Positions 36,419 through 49,505 of a DNA stretch of 64,000 bases are shown here, piece after piece. Made by a program: the position numbers and the translations under genes. Origin of the DNA: Adiantum capillus-veneris (Eukaryota > Streptophyta > Polypodiopsida > Polypodiales > Pteridaceae); assembly GCA_014529385.2 (NCBI GenBank), contig CM043958.1, positions 118,291,018 through 118,355,017 on the forward strand, given 5' to 3'. Numbering within the stretch: the first letter of the stretch is position 1; each line of letters starts with the position of its first letter. The notes under the pieces were generated by a model that worked only from the letters and a program-made list of their open reading frames with translations, did no database searches and had not been told where the DNA came from.

Positions 36419-39400
36419 TCAAGGGGTCAAGGTAGGTTGCAAATCGAAGGCTTCCAGGTAGAGTGATAACACAGTTGGTGACTCTGCAAGTTCACCTTCT
36501 TCCATCCACTTAGCATCCATTGGTGGATAGTTTTTAAACTTTACCAAGTAACGCCTAGCAACCTTGCCTTTCACTTTCCTTTCTTTGTGTGCCAAAATCT
36601 GTTCAGGGACCAAGATCTCGTCAAGTTCCTCGACTTCCGGCTGATCTTCAGCTGGCATATCTTCTGGCACATCACCCACATAGGGTCTGAGAAGACTCAC
36701 ATGAAACGCATTGTGAATCTTCCAACTGTCAGGCAATTTCAGCCTATATGCAACATCACTAATTATGTCGCATACTTGAAAAGGCCCATAGTAACGCATG
36801 CTGAGCTTTGGAAACAGTCTTTCCTTGCCCTTCATCTTCTTTAACCTTGCCTTTTCAAAGCGTAAAAGCACCCAATCACCAAGTGAATATAGCACTTCAC
36901 GACGGTGACGATCAGCTGCTTTCTTTTGCTTTGCCTAAGTCCTTTCTAAGGCCACTTTGACCTTCTTGTACATTTCATCCATGTCCTGAACATACTTATC
37001 TGCTTCAAATATCTTGTCCTTTCTATGCAGTATGGGAGGAACTTTCTTGCCACCTTCAACTATCTCAAAGGGTGCCTTGCCAGTTGATGAATGCACTGTA
37101 TTATTGTATGCATACTCCACCAATGGCAAATACTGCTCCCACTTTCCTTTATGCTCTGACACATAACACTTCAGCAGATCTAGGACAGTAAAATTTGCCT
37201 CTTCTGACTGCCCATCTGTTTGAGGATGAAATGACGAAGAGAATTTGAGCGTGGTGCCCATATTCTCAAACAAACCTCTCCAGAACAAACTTGTCATGCG
37301 TGGATCACGGTCGCTAACAATCGACTGTGGCATGCCATGATACTTGAAAATATTGCTCATAAACAAGCGTGCCATCTGATCTGGCTTTATCTTCTTCCTG
37401 ACAGGAATAAAATGAGCATGTTTGCTGAATCTGCAAATAATGGTCCAAATACCATCGTTTCCTGTCTGCGTTCTCGGAAGATCAAAGATAAAATCCATAG
37501 CAATACTTTCCCATGGTTTATCTGGAATAGGTAGTGGTTGCAATAACCCTGGTGCCTTTTGCCTGTCAAACTTGACCTTTTGGCATATTAGGCATTCTCG
37601 CACAAAGGTATCCACATCCCTTCTCAATGTAGGCCAATAGAAGAATGTCTCAACCGCTTTAACTGTAGCATCGATACCACGATGCCCTGCATACGGTGGG
37701 ACATGACTCTCTTCCATAACTTTGCGTCGCAATGGCTTTGTGACACACAATCTGCCATGCATCATCATGAACCCGTCTTTAAGAAGATAGTGTTCATGAC
37801 GTTGTCCATCCATTAGTTGCTCGAAGACCCTTGCAAAATCTTCATCATTTGCATACTGTTCTCTCATATCATCAAGTTCATGATGATAAGGAATCGACAC
37901 AGCTGAAATTTGTGGCTTCCTTGACAAGGCATCAGCCACAACGTTCTTCTTGCCTTCCACATGCACAATCTGAAAATGGAACATGGACAAGATATTTGCC
38001 CATCGCATATGCTTCTCAGATAACTTTGTCTGTGTCAAGAAGTATCGCAAGGTCTGATGGTCCGTTTGGACAACAAAGTCTGCACCTAGCAGGTAGTGTT
38101 TCCAACTTAAGAGCGCATGAATCACAGCCAGTAATTCTTTCTCATAGACCTGCATGGTCATCTCTGGCCCTTGCAAAATTCTGCTCTCATAGGCTACTAC
38201 CCTGCCATCTTGCATTAGCACTGCACCAATGCTACTACCGCAGGCATCACACTGGACCACAAATGACTTCCTAAGATCCGGCAACACAATGACTGGATCT
38301 GAAGTCATCTTTTCCTTTAAGAGATTAAAAGCTGAAATCTCTTTCTGTGTCCATCTGAAGGTGACTGCCTTCTTTTGAAGAGCATGTAAAGGTGAAGCAA
38401 TCTCAGCGAAATTTCGAATAAACCTTCTGTAATAGGAGCATAGTCCCAAAAAGCTTCGGACATCATGCACCGTCTTCAAATTTGGCCATGACTTGATCGC
38501 TTCAACTTTTGCAGGATCCATTCTGACACCATCCTTTGAGACAATGTGTCCCAGAAAGTGAATCTCTTCCAGAAAAAACTCACTTTTCTTTGCATTGATG
38601 AGCAACCTATGACTGCGTAGCTCTTTGAACACAATGGCCAAGTGATGCCTATGCTCCTCTTCATTCTTTGAGTAGACTATCATGTCATCAAAGAATGTAC
38701 CAACAAACTGCTGGTGTGGACGGAAAATTCTGTCCATCATCCTATTAAACGTAGCAGGAGCATTTGTGAGACCAAAGGGCATCACTAAAAATTCGTAAAG
38801 GCCAAACGTTGTTCTAAAAGCAGTCTTGTGCACATCCTCTGATCTAATGCGGATCTGATGATACCCACTCTTTAGATCTATCCTGCTAAACATAGCTGCT
38901 CCTTCTAATTTGTCCATAATATCATCAATTCTAGGTATAGGGAACCTATTCTTGATGGTATTCTTGTTCAGTGCACGGTAGTCGATGCACATACGCCATG
39001 AGCCATCTTTTTTCTGCACCAACAACACTGGAGAACAGAATGGAGATGAACTGGGCTGAATCAGCCCTTTTTCTAACAGCTCCTGTACTTGGCCCATTAT
39101 CTCTTTCTGCTGAGCCGCACTAACCCTGTACGGAGGCTTATTTGGTGGGCTACAGCCTGGCACCAAATCTATCGCATGGTCCTCGGGTCTCTCTGGCGAT
39201 AATTGAGACGGTAATGAATCGGAAAAACAGTCACTATACTGTTGTAAAAACATTGACCTTTCTTTATCTAGCACAGATAAATTTGATTCATCACAATCTG
39301 ACACTTCACGTGCAAAAACCAAGTACGCAGAAAGATGCTTTTTCATTACAGAAGTAATAGCAGAAGCTGATACAGTAGGAATAGACTCCCCTTTAAGCTT

Positions 39401-41482
39401 TACATCCAGAATGTGAGTCTTTCCCCTGCTCTGTACAGTGATCTTTTTGTTGTAGGCATCCATAATTCCCTGTACACGAAATAACCAAGGAATACCTAAC
39501 AACACATCACATCCGTCCAGTGGCATGATGTAAAATTCTTCAACATCTACATAGGACTGGATATGTAGACGCAACTTTCCAATGATGGGTGTCACAGCCT
39601 CTGTATGGCCAGGACATGCCAAACCTGCCTCTGCTGTATACCCCATCTCTTCAGGTCTGATTCCCAACTTTGAAGCCAATTCTGGGGAAATAAAGTTGGC
39701 TTTGGCACCTGGATCAAAGAAGATAAGCACTGTTTGATCCCTAACCTTTCCCCATGCTCTGCAAAGCTCACTTGCATCTGAATTTGGCTTGTCGCCCACC
39801 ATATCTGGCACTAGACCAGCCATGGGCTTCTTTCCCTTCCTGTCCTCCTTGTCTTCAGAATCAGCTGGCCTTTTCTTTGTAGGACAGTTGTAAGCAATGT
39901 GGCCAGGCTGCTCACATATAAAGCATTTGTTCTCTGTCCTCAGGACCTTCTTTTGCTCTTCTGACTTGCGAGGAAAACGTCTTTTCCATTTCTTTGCTGG
40001 TCCTTTTTCTGATTCAGCCGTAGCTTTGTCTTTCCCTGCGTTGGCTGACTCCTGAGTCCCTTTAGGAGCCTCATTGGGAACGTGCTTCTTGGCTGAATTT
40101 TTCTTGCCTGATCCTGCCTTGACGCCAGTGTTAAATTCACAATCTTCTCCCTTGAGCAAACCATTGCCAGTGTTTGCTACCTCGATGAGCTGCGTCAAAG
40201 TAGTGACTTTTGTCTTCGTACAGTACTTTCTCAATCCTTTAGGTAGGCCACAACAGTATTTTTCAATCTGTTCTGTCAATGGCACAAACCTATAGGAAGT
40301 TACTGGAAGTAGAGCTTTCCAAAACTTCCGATTGTAATCATCCAGATTTCTGCAAGTGGCAGCATTAAGCTGGTGCAATTCTGTCATGACATCTGCTTCG
40401 AAATCATCAGATAACCATGCTGCTGCAAAAATCTGCTTGAAGTAAATCCATGTGGACGGAGCTTGCCCTTGAAGCAATAAAGTTGTCCACCATTGTCCCG
40501 CATTCCCTGTCAAGAAAGTGGCTGCCTTGCGGACCTTTGAAGCCTCTGTAAAGTTTCCCCCTGCATAGGCCTTGTCAAACTGCTGGAGGAATGAAAGAGC
40601 CTTCTTCCTGTCATCAAACCCTGTAAAGGTCGTGAATGACACTCCTTTGCCACCTTCTTTGTACGGAGTTGGCCTCTCCAGCGGCGTTAAATTGTCATAT
40701 GGAAGTGACTGAAACATGGGAACACTATTAAGGTTCATCTGTGTTCCTTGGCCGCTATTAACTTGACCTGGAAATGCCATATTTGGCTGCTGATTTGTAA
40801 TTCCAGCCATACCAAAATTTGCTTGTGGCATCCCAAATTGTCCCTGAGTGCTTTGAAACCCTGGTTGCATACCCATGACACTGTACATGGGGTTAGGCAT
40901 CATCGTTTGAGCACCCGCAAACACTGTTCCTGGCGTATAAAACTGATTTCCAGGTGCATGACCAGCCATGCTCTGAAATACCGATCCACCTCCAAAATAG
41001 CCAGGGTGTACTGAAGGTGGTGGGAAGACCTGTTGCATAGCCTGTAGGTTGCTTCCCTGCCCATTAGAACCAGCTATAGGCTGCTGAAAGGTGGCGGGCT
41101 GAATTGGTACAGCTTGAAAAACTGGCATCTCAGCCACCTGTTCTTGCACCTTAGGCATACGTTGTGGAGACTGCATGTTCTCCGTCAAGTGTACAGGTGT
41201 TTCCATTGACTGTGCGGTATGAATCACCTGTGTTCGAGCCTTAACAGGCTTTTGAATATGATCCAGTGACCCAACTTGCTGAGACGGAACCGGAGGTTGC
41301 AGAAAGGCTAAAAACCTCGGATTCTGCATTACTTGTGTGAACATAGCCACAGCAGTAGCCAACTGGGTCCTGAATATATCATCATCAGTCTGTGGTGGTC
41401 TTGAGGACTCACCCACTTCATGTGTCTGTTGACCCTGTGAAGAGGAAACCTCTTCAGTCACATCATCTGGTCTGTCAGCCAT
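36419..41482 (-). pseudogene. Ty3 gag-pol polyprotein with one in-frame stop
   Basis: Starts at ATG 41482 (MADRPDDVTEEVSSSQGQQ); the frame is open upstream without another ATG. Gag includes a glutamine/proline-rich N-terminal half, a capsid-like region and a CCHC knuckle at residues 520-533 (CFICEQPGHIAYNC). Protease follows with DPGA at 590 instead of the usual D[S/T]GA. RT motif FFDD is at 930-933 instead of Y[V/I]DD. RNase H aspartate is at 1079 (CDACGSSIGAVL). Integrase has the H-H-C-C finger at about 1260-1300 and catalytic D1330, D1391, E1427 (spacing 60 and 35). TAG at 36935-36937 (codon 1516) stops the frame; it continues in the same frame for 172 codons through GDWVLLRF and a chromodomain (RRYLVKFKNYPPMDAKW) to the final stop at 36419. 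Confidence 0.93.
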
Positions 41483-41590
41483 AATTACAATTCCCTGTGT
41501 CTCGTCTATGATCCCCTGTGTCTTCAAGCCCAAAACTGACCAAGGCTCACTTCTATGGGAAAAAGTGATTTAATCCCGTCGATGGAACCA

Positions 41591-43067
41591 TGAAACCGGC
41601 CTGTTCAATCCAAAAAGGGCGGTAGACTTTACTTTAAACCTTGATTTAGCTTTCACCCATTATTAGTCGTCTATTTTACCTGTACTTTCAAGACACAACA
41701 AAGGGGAGAGGGATACAGGCTGCTAGATTGCACCTGTATGAGTAGACGGACACCAGATTGGCCCCTAACTTAGGCGCCCCTTTCGGTATTTCTTTATTGT
41801 TCAAAAGAGGGAATAAACGCTGTGGTTCCTACAAGCTGCCCCGCACAAACTCGGCTGAATTTCCACTGTTCCAGCCCGATTTCGGCAGCATAACTGTACT
41901 AGAACCCTTCACGGTCAGTATTCCCACGCATTGACTGACTTTCCCGACGCATACGGGCACTTTGCAAAACCTGGCGAGAATCTGCAGCACGCTGAATTCT
42001 CTGTTTTCAGCCCTGAAAATGCTCCAGATCGCCTGTACAGCGGTCCCCTTGCGTCCCCGAACCTCCTGGGGGTATTAGGGTCCGTTTAGAGCCAAAACCC
42101 TAAACCTGCAAAAATACACAGCAGGCTGTAATTCACTGTTTCGGGCTCCGTTCCGCGTGCCGGTCGCATCCCTAGCAAGTCCTCGAGCTCCCGCACCTGT
42201 AGGGCTACTTGCCCTTTGAATCGGACGAGATTTCTGGCGTGAAACCTCTCCGAATTCACCTGTACCTGCGGGGGGATTAGCCGCTAGCTAATCCAGTACC
42301 TGTGCAAGAGGCTCTTGCCTCGGCAATCGCGCATGAACCCACACAACTGTACATTGGTCAAATGAAAAGCCCACTAGAGGGGCATAACATACTGCCAAAG
42401 GGGAGAGAGAGGGCAGTGCGTAGCGTGCAGGGCATCACTCCTGGCACCGCACTGTGCATAAGAGGGAAAACAAGCACTCCATAGCTCTTAACCTGTGACA
42501 AAGACTTGCAAAATGAGCCTCCCAGCTATAAATCACGTTTTTGCCTTCTCTATAAGTAGTAAACTGGCCTCAGAGTGCCAAGTGTCACTCATTTGTGCAT
42601 TTTCCCGCTTTAGACCCTCGGGTCTAAAAATATCTCACCTGCAGCCTCTGTTGACTTGGCCACAGAGTAACAAAATGATCCCCATGTCAAACTGCACGTA
42701 ATGACGCGAAGACATTTTCAGGTCCCAAAATAGCAGTTCCCTAAATTTTAGGAGATGCTGCCATTATATCTTTCTAGGTCATCCGACCCTCTTTGTACAC
42801 TGCGGCCACATCCAGAACTGAAATGTAGCCTCTGTAGCAAAGGATTCCACTTTGGCTAGTCAATGACCCCACTTGGCTAACCATAGTCCTTGTCCAACCT
42901 TAGTGCTCTCTTGCCCTCAGGCCTGGACTCCCTCTGGACAATTCCACACTAGCTATGCAATGCAGGGCAGTTAGATTTCCCGAGGGGTGTTTCCAAAAAG
43001 TGAAAGTAAATAGATAATAAGAAAGAAATCAACAAAAAGGATAGATAGTAGTCACACGCTGGTGACA
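41591..43067 (-). repeat. LTR (5' LTR in element sense)
   Basis: Pairs with 34369-35845; see that entry for the two differences noticed. It should carry the element promoter on the minus strand, but no TATA box is singled out. Confidence 0.95.
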
Positions 43068-43160
43068 TGCAAGTGTGTGTGAGACGGAGAGACAAGCCCT
43101 CCGCTGATGACCTGCACGCTCCTTTCCCTCTAAGCGACCTGCATAACCTGCACGGCAATC

Positions 43161-43350
43161 AGTCCCCCTGTGCAGTCAGCCTTCAGCAGATTTTGTAAAG
43201 TTTTCGTCCCCTATCTGTGCTTTGCTTTGGGGGGTGTGTGTGTGCGCGCGCACGGGGTAATAAGTCCCCCTGCGCAGTCAGCCTTCAGCAGATTTTGTAC
43301 AGCTTTTGTCCCGTCTGGCTTTGCTTTGGGGTGTGTGTGTGTGAGGGTGT
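43161..43350 (+). repeat. 102-bp tandem duplication with (TG)n
   Basis: AGTCCCCCTGTGCAGTCAGC at 43161 recurs as AGTCCCCCTGCGCAGTCAGC at 43263. Each unit ends in a GGGGTGTGTGTGTG stretch. It lies just outside the Ty3 insertion. Confidence 0.85.
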
Positions 43351-43764
43351 GAGTGTGTGCAAACAAGCTTGTCTTTGCAGAGTCTTGCGTCAAAGTTTTC
43401 TTACAGCCAGATCAAAGTAAATACATTTAGTTGTTAAAGCCTTCAAGTTAGTGAGGTTGTGACAGTTCTTTGCTTTTGGTGTGTTGGAGCTTGTATAGAA
43501 GTATGGTTTCTTGTACATAACTGTGGACAGGAGTGCAGAGCTTGGTTTGCTTGAAATACAATGCGGATTTTGTACATTGTTGGAAGGTTTATAAACGCAA
43601 GGTTCCCTTTAGTGATATGTCGCGGATCCTGGCACACCCTTTATTAGCTCCTATAAACGCAAGAAACAGATGGCTGTTGAATCTTCGGAAATGGGTGAAA
43701 TCCAAGCCTATTGGAGGATTTTGAAGGTGCACGCAATGCTTGGGAGGGTCAAGAGTTACCCACT
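43351..43764. other. Anonymous intronic sequence
   Basis: No recognised gene or repeat; short open frames in all directions without motifs. Confidence 0.35.
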
Positions 43765-43928
43765 ACTGAAGTTCGTACCACATGGCAGGCCGTACGGATT
43801 TCCGCAAAAAGTGCTGGCTGTTTTGGGCAGGTTTCAGCGCTACTTTTGGGAGCTGATGCTCTTGGGGTTTAGTGCTTTTGAACTAAATGCTTTGGGGCTC
43901 TGCTCTTGGGCAACCCTTATACTATTTA

Positions 43929-43934
<6 letters not shown>
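43765..43934 (+). repeat. LTR fragment related to 55465-55640
   Basis: Shares CGCAAAAAG(T/C)GCTGGCTGT, TTTGGGGTTTAGTGCTTTTG (overlapping region) and GGGCAACCCTT(A/G)TACT with the putative LTR at 55236-55783. It is cut at 43935 by (CT)n followed by a LINE tail. Confidence 0.75.
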
Positions 43935-43989
<55 letters not shown>

Positions 43990-44083
43990 TGTATCAGATC
44001 CATCACATTGTAACTTTCTGGTCTCATAGGTCACTTTGGCCTTTTGAAGACGTTAATATAACATTTCATTTCATTTCATTTCT
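43935..44083 (+). mobile_element. Tail-only LINE copy after (CT)n
   Basis: (CT)25 (43935-43984) is followed by only the last roughly 95 bp of the LINE 3'UTR (GACTTTGTATCAGATCCATC, GGTCTCATAGGTCACTTTGG and AAGACGTTAATATAACATTT, then TTTCATTTCATTTCTC). There is no coding sequence. Confidence 0.85.
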
Positions 44084-44760
<677 letters not shown>

Positions 44761-45251
44761 CCCTGCGCGTTCCTTCCTGAGGGTTCCCTGCAGCCCTGCA
44801 CGTCCTCTGCAGCGCTGTGCTGCCTATGTTGTTTTGCGCGTGGCCTCTGCTCTGCTCTGCGCCATCGGCTACGAGCAACTCTGCACCTTCGCTGGACTGT
44901 CCTCAGCATCCTTGGCTCCCCCCTTTTTTGCCCAAATTGTGTGTTCAGGACTTAACCCTCGACAATCAGTGCTTTGCACAATCTCTATACAGCTCGTGAG
45001 GTCTTCAATCCAGCACAGATTTCCAGAGAGCAAATCCGCCATTCATTAGAATCGAGCTTGACCACGGTGACTCGGGAAGGGAAGCCTGTTCTGTAAGCAC
45101 CTGAGCTATCTTTGCAAAGCCCAAGGACTGGTGAGGAGCAGTCAATGTGGCAGTGCAGGAGGTTCGGCGCCTGAAAGAGTTTGGTGTCACAAAGGGTGAA
45201 CTGACAAGGTATATGACGGGACAACTCAAGGACAGGGAACATCTTGCAGCC

Positions 45252-46376
45252 ATGACGGACAGTGTTGCTTCAGTAGACAGCTTGAATTTTATAATGGAAA
45301 ATGATTCTTTGGGCCACACCGTAATGGATCAACGTCAAGGCCATGAATGCTTGATGGGTGTTGCACAAACTGTCACACTTGAAGATGACCCTGCATAGGA
45401 CACGGAAGCCGCCAATGTCTCACCTATTTGCAAGCCGCGAGCAAAGGCAACCTTCATGCTCACGAATACGCGGATGGTGCAGATGGAGAGGGAAATGAAG
45501 GAGTGGAAATTAAAGATGGAAGGATGGTGGAAGGAGAAGGCCAACCTCCTTCAGATGGTCTTCAATGAAGGCGCACAGTGGAAGAAGGAGAAAGAAATCC
45601 TTAACGCAGAAATACAGACACTCAAAGAAGAAGTCTCAGCCATCAAACAGGAGAACCCAAACGCCGAGATACGGGCACTCAAAAAAGAAGTCTCAGCCCT
45701 TAAACAGCAGCTTGCTGATAGAGTAAGCAATGGACTAGAGGAAGGCGAATTTCAACCCTCGGTAATAGATGAAATCAAGGAAATTAAGGAACAGGTAAGG
45801 ATGATCACAGAGGAAGAGAAACTGAGTGTGCCAAAGACATCTTCATGGGCAGAGATGATAACAAGGACACAGAAAAAGGCGGACGAGGCTGAAAAATGGA
45901 TTGAGGTCGCCAAGAAAGGGAAAGGTCAAGAAACTCCTTGTACACCGATGCTTATCAACATGACTCTCGAAGAGGAACAAAGAAGGCGGATGCGAGCATT
46001 GCATGTGAGAGTGACCGGTCTCAAGGACATAAACAATGTGGAGAAAGAGGTCACAAGCCTTACATCCAAGATGGGGATGGAGAAGCCTTTGCACACAAAG
46101 GCATGGAGGGTAGGTAAGAAAAGTGATGACACGGGAGAGTCTTCAAAGGGGAGAGCTCTCATACTACGCTTCCCCTCGTTGAAAGAGAAGAAGGAATTCT
46201 TGAGGAAGAGGCCTACTCTCAAAAAGACAGGTATTTTCATCGGTGATGACCTGACTCTCTCACAGCTCGCACATATGAGAGAGGTAATGCCAGAGATTAC
46301 AGCGGCAAGGGAGAAGGGAAAGATAGACTTCTACAGAGATGGACGGGTGGTGATTTTAGAGCGGCGTACTGCATGA
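45252..46376 (+). pseudogene. LINE A ORF1, interrupted by one nonsense codon
   Basis: ATG 45252 opens MTDSVASVDSLNFIMENDSL. TAG at 45396-45398 interrupts where copy I has a glutamine codon, and the same frame continues to 46376. After the stop, 306 codons from the internal ATG 45456 hold a coiled coil (REMKEWKLKMEGWWKEKANL), heptad-rich segments, RRRMRALHVRVTGLKDINN (RRM-like) and KTGIFIGDDLTLSQLAHMRE with YRDGRVVILE at the C terminus. This is the best ORF1 in the window. ORF1 proteins coat LINE RNA in ribonucleoprotein particles. Confidence 0.88.
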
Positions 46377-46406
46377 CGGTGCGAGACCTATGGGACCACA
46401 CTGAAG

Positions 46407-49400
46407 ATGGCTACCTAGAATTGTAATGGGTCTATGAGGTTGGACGTGGGTGCATTTGAGGACAGATTCAAAGACAAGGATATTGTATTCTTCTCAGAGA
46501 CTTATCAGGCCCCTGGGCAGGTAATGCCACATGTGGTGGACAGATGCTCAGATGACAGAGAGCAGACGGAGTATGGGAGATACCTCATGGAAATGACGAC
46601 TACACATGGATTAGCTTACAGCGATTTCCTGGAGCAGCCGGTTTCACATGCTTTCCACAGACATGGGGCCAGTACAGTGGATTATGTTATGACACAACCG
46701 AGCTTTGTCCCCTGCATTCAGGATTTCACAGTGGGAGCCAGGCCATTGGGCATAGCAATAGATCATGCTCTCTTGACACTATCCGTTAAATTTCAGTATA
46801 GTACGACCCAGATATTAGGAGGCAGGTCACACACCCGCTATACATTTACACCAGAGACTAATTTCGTTTATTCAGAGGAGATCTAGGACCGTCTATTGGA
46901 AGGCACAGCTAGCACAAATCGTATAGGCCTCTCAGTCGAGGAGTGCACCACTCTATTGATGGAGACACTGCATGGGGCTGCATCAGTGGCATACCCACAC
47001 ACCCAGCCGGGCAAGAGACGACATTCTGGGAGCATGCCCCAGAATAGTTGGTATGATGAGAAGTGCAGAGAGATGAGAGCCCAGCTTCAGAGGAATCTTC
47101 TTTTAGGAGTCATCACTTACAGACAGTCTCGGATTGCTTTCCGACGCCTTGTGCGACGGAAGAAACGAGCTTACCTAGCTCACATGGAGCAAGACTTGTC
47201 TCAAATGTTCTTGAGTAGGGACTCAGGAGAGGCATGGCGACTCTTCCATGAGCACTCCCCTCCCCCAGTGATTACTTCACCTGATGTGTGGGGCCAATAT
47301 GCGACATCATTATATAGGTTCCTGGATAGGAACCCCTTCCAGACCCTACCAAGCGTTGCCCAGCTATGAGCACTTTCTTTACACCTGAGATGGTACAAAG
47401 GGCCATCGGCACGATGAAGACCGGGAAGGTATATGATCATAACGGTCTAGAGCGGACCACTTTATACATGCCAGGGATATGCTGATGGAGGTTCTCGCAA
47501 TGTTGTTCAATCATGCCATGTGTGAGGGATTACCTGACACTTGGAGGTTGTCTAATATTGTGCCCATCTTCAAGGCTGGTGACCCTACAGATCCTTAGAA
47601 CTACCGCACTATTATTGTTGGACACACATTGGCACGGTTGTATGCATCTATCCTAGAGCAACACTTGAGTAATTGGGCAGAGGGCGAGGGTGTACGAGAA
47701 AAGGGTCAAGCCGGCTTCAGGAGGGGTTTCTCCACTCTTGATCATATTCTGACACTCAGGGCCATCATTGAGGAGGGCACAGCACATGGGAGACGGATCT
47801 ATTGTAGCTTTGTGGATTTTCGCAAAGCATTTGACATGGTACCAAGAGCTCGATTAATGTGTAGACTACAAGAGATGGGGGTGCCCATAGAGGTGATTTG
47901 GGGGATTATGGCTTTGTACAGATCAGTGATGGGACATGTACGCACTCCGGAAGGGGTATCTGATTTAGTTCACTCTACTATTGGAGTGAAACAGGGCTGC
48001 CCATTGTCTCCTACTCTATTTGGTATGTATGTTGATGAAGTGTCTGACTACATCGACAGAGAGGGTGACAGAGGTGCACAGCTGGCAGGGACGTGGATCC
48101 CATTGTTGCTATATGCTAATGATACTGTGCTGATATTTGACTCACCAGAAGGTATGCAACGACAGTTGGATGCACTACGCAGTTTTGCAGAGGATAGTGG
48201 ATTGTGTGTAAACCTAGGTAAAACCAAGGTTATGGTATTTAACACCACACCGCAATGGGTCAGGAGATCAGTAGCTACTTTCAAATATGGTCAGGAGATT
48301 GTGGAGTATACAGATGCATACACTTACCGGGGGGTAGTCTTTACTGGGCCGAGATTTTCCTTGAGAAGAACAACAGAGCTGGTGCGGCTCTAGGAGGAAT
48401 GGAGAGGATGTGTTCACATGTTCAGTTCCAGGAACCTAGGACAAAGTTATGGCTCTTTGATACTTTGGTTGCCTCTACTATGTTATATGGGGTGCAGGTT
48501 TGGGGACCTTCTGTAGGCCAGGATGGTTGGAGGCGTATGGAGAAGCCCCTGGTATCTATGATCTCTCGGCTGATTAGAGCCAAGTCTTCCGTACCGCATG
48601 ATATCATTAGAGCGGAATTAGTTGCCCCCCCTATGGAGATTGAGGCGCTTACTAGATCAGTCTCCTTTGTACACAGTCTGTGGGATACTACCAGAGATAG
48701 GTATGCCAGGGTGGCTCTAGAGTCCTCCAGACAATTAGCTCTTAATGGGGATACATCATGCTGGTATGCACAGATGGCATCATGGTTTCAGACACATGGT
48801 TTCACCATGCACAGGTTGCCTCCTTTTCAATACTCTCTACAGGCACCCTTGAGGTCTTCGACGCGGGTAGAAATTAATAGACTCATTTGTCAGGATCTGA
48901 TCCAGCTGGACACGAGGAGGACATGGATAGAGCCGATACAGGCGTTGGGCACAAACAAGGCTTTCTATAGAGAGCATTTTCTCCACCACACGGGGGATGG
49001 GTTTGTGATTCGACCTAGCTATTTGCACACGCATCTTTCTCATGGTGTGCGATGTGCCATTGGCCAGATACGCACGTCCTCACATCAGCTCGAGATTGAG
49101 ACTGGCAGATTTAGACGGACACCAGCAGATAGCAGGATATACTGCTTATGCCATCTAGAGCCAGAGACAGAGGTACATTACATATGTCATTCCACAGTGT
49201 ACTATGAGATACGAGGCCGTTTTCATTGTCTATTCAGAGAAGGTTTTGGGCCTCTATCTAGGGTCATGAGTTATGAGGATCAGAGATGTCTTGGGCTATA
49301 TCTACTTGAGCTACACAAGCATAGAGAAACTTTACTGAGGAGAGCTGAAGAGAGACAACCCCACAGACAGATCACAGATTTCTTTACACTAGATATTGTA

Positions 49401-49505
49401 CACCCAGAAGAACAGACAGACTCCAGAGGAGCAGCCAACAGTGGAGAGGTCTACCTGCACTATTGGCATTCTCATAGACCGAGCATTGGAGCTAGGGAGA
49501 TCTAG
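46407..49505 (+). pseudogene. LINE A ORF2, endonuclease-deleted, several frames
   Basis: The predicted ATG at 46407 is followed after three codons by TAG in place of the Trp of the WNCNG motif. The endonuclease jumps from QVMPHVV to DRCSDDREQTEYG, losing about 120-130 codons that include the central catalytic positions. The linker (46896-47369) and RT (47629-48393; SFVDFRKAFDMVPRARL, GVKQGCPLSPTLFGMYVDE, YANDTVLIFD with N in place of the second residue before D of YADD) lie in different frames. The C-terminal part is 48255-49505 (416 codons, CHLEPETEVHYICHS, where the last knuckle Cys is Ser). Clearly inactive. Confidence 0.88.

Larger units (their letters stand above)
34363..43073 (-). mobile_element. 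Complete Ty3/chromovirus LTR retrotransposon with flanking TGCAAG repeats
   Basis: The element spans 34369-43067. TGCAAG occurs immediately outside both ends (34363-34368 and 43068-43073), consistent with a target duplication of 5 or 6 bp. The LTRs are 1477 bp each. On the minus strand the order is LTR, TGGTTCCATCGACGGG at 41590-41575 as putative PBS, gag-pol in a single frame, a purine-rich TCAAGAGGGGGGTA at 35859-35846, and LTR. The pol order PR-RT-RNaseH-INT plus terminal chromodomain places it in the chromoviruses. One in-frame stop interrupts the reading. It sits in the same orientation as the host helicase gene, inside its giant intron. Confidence 0.95.
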
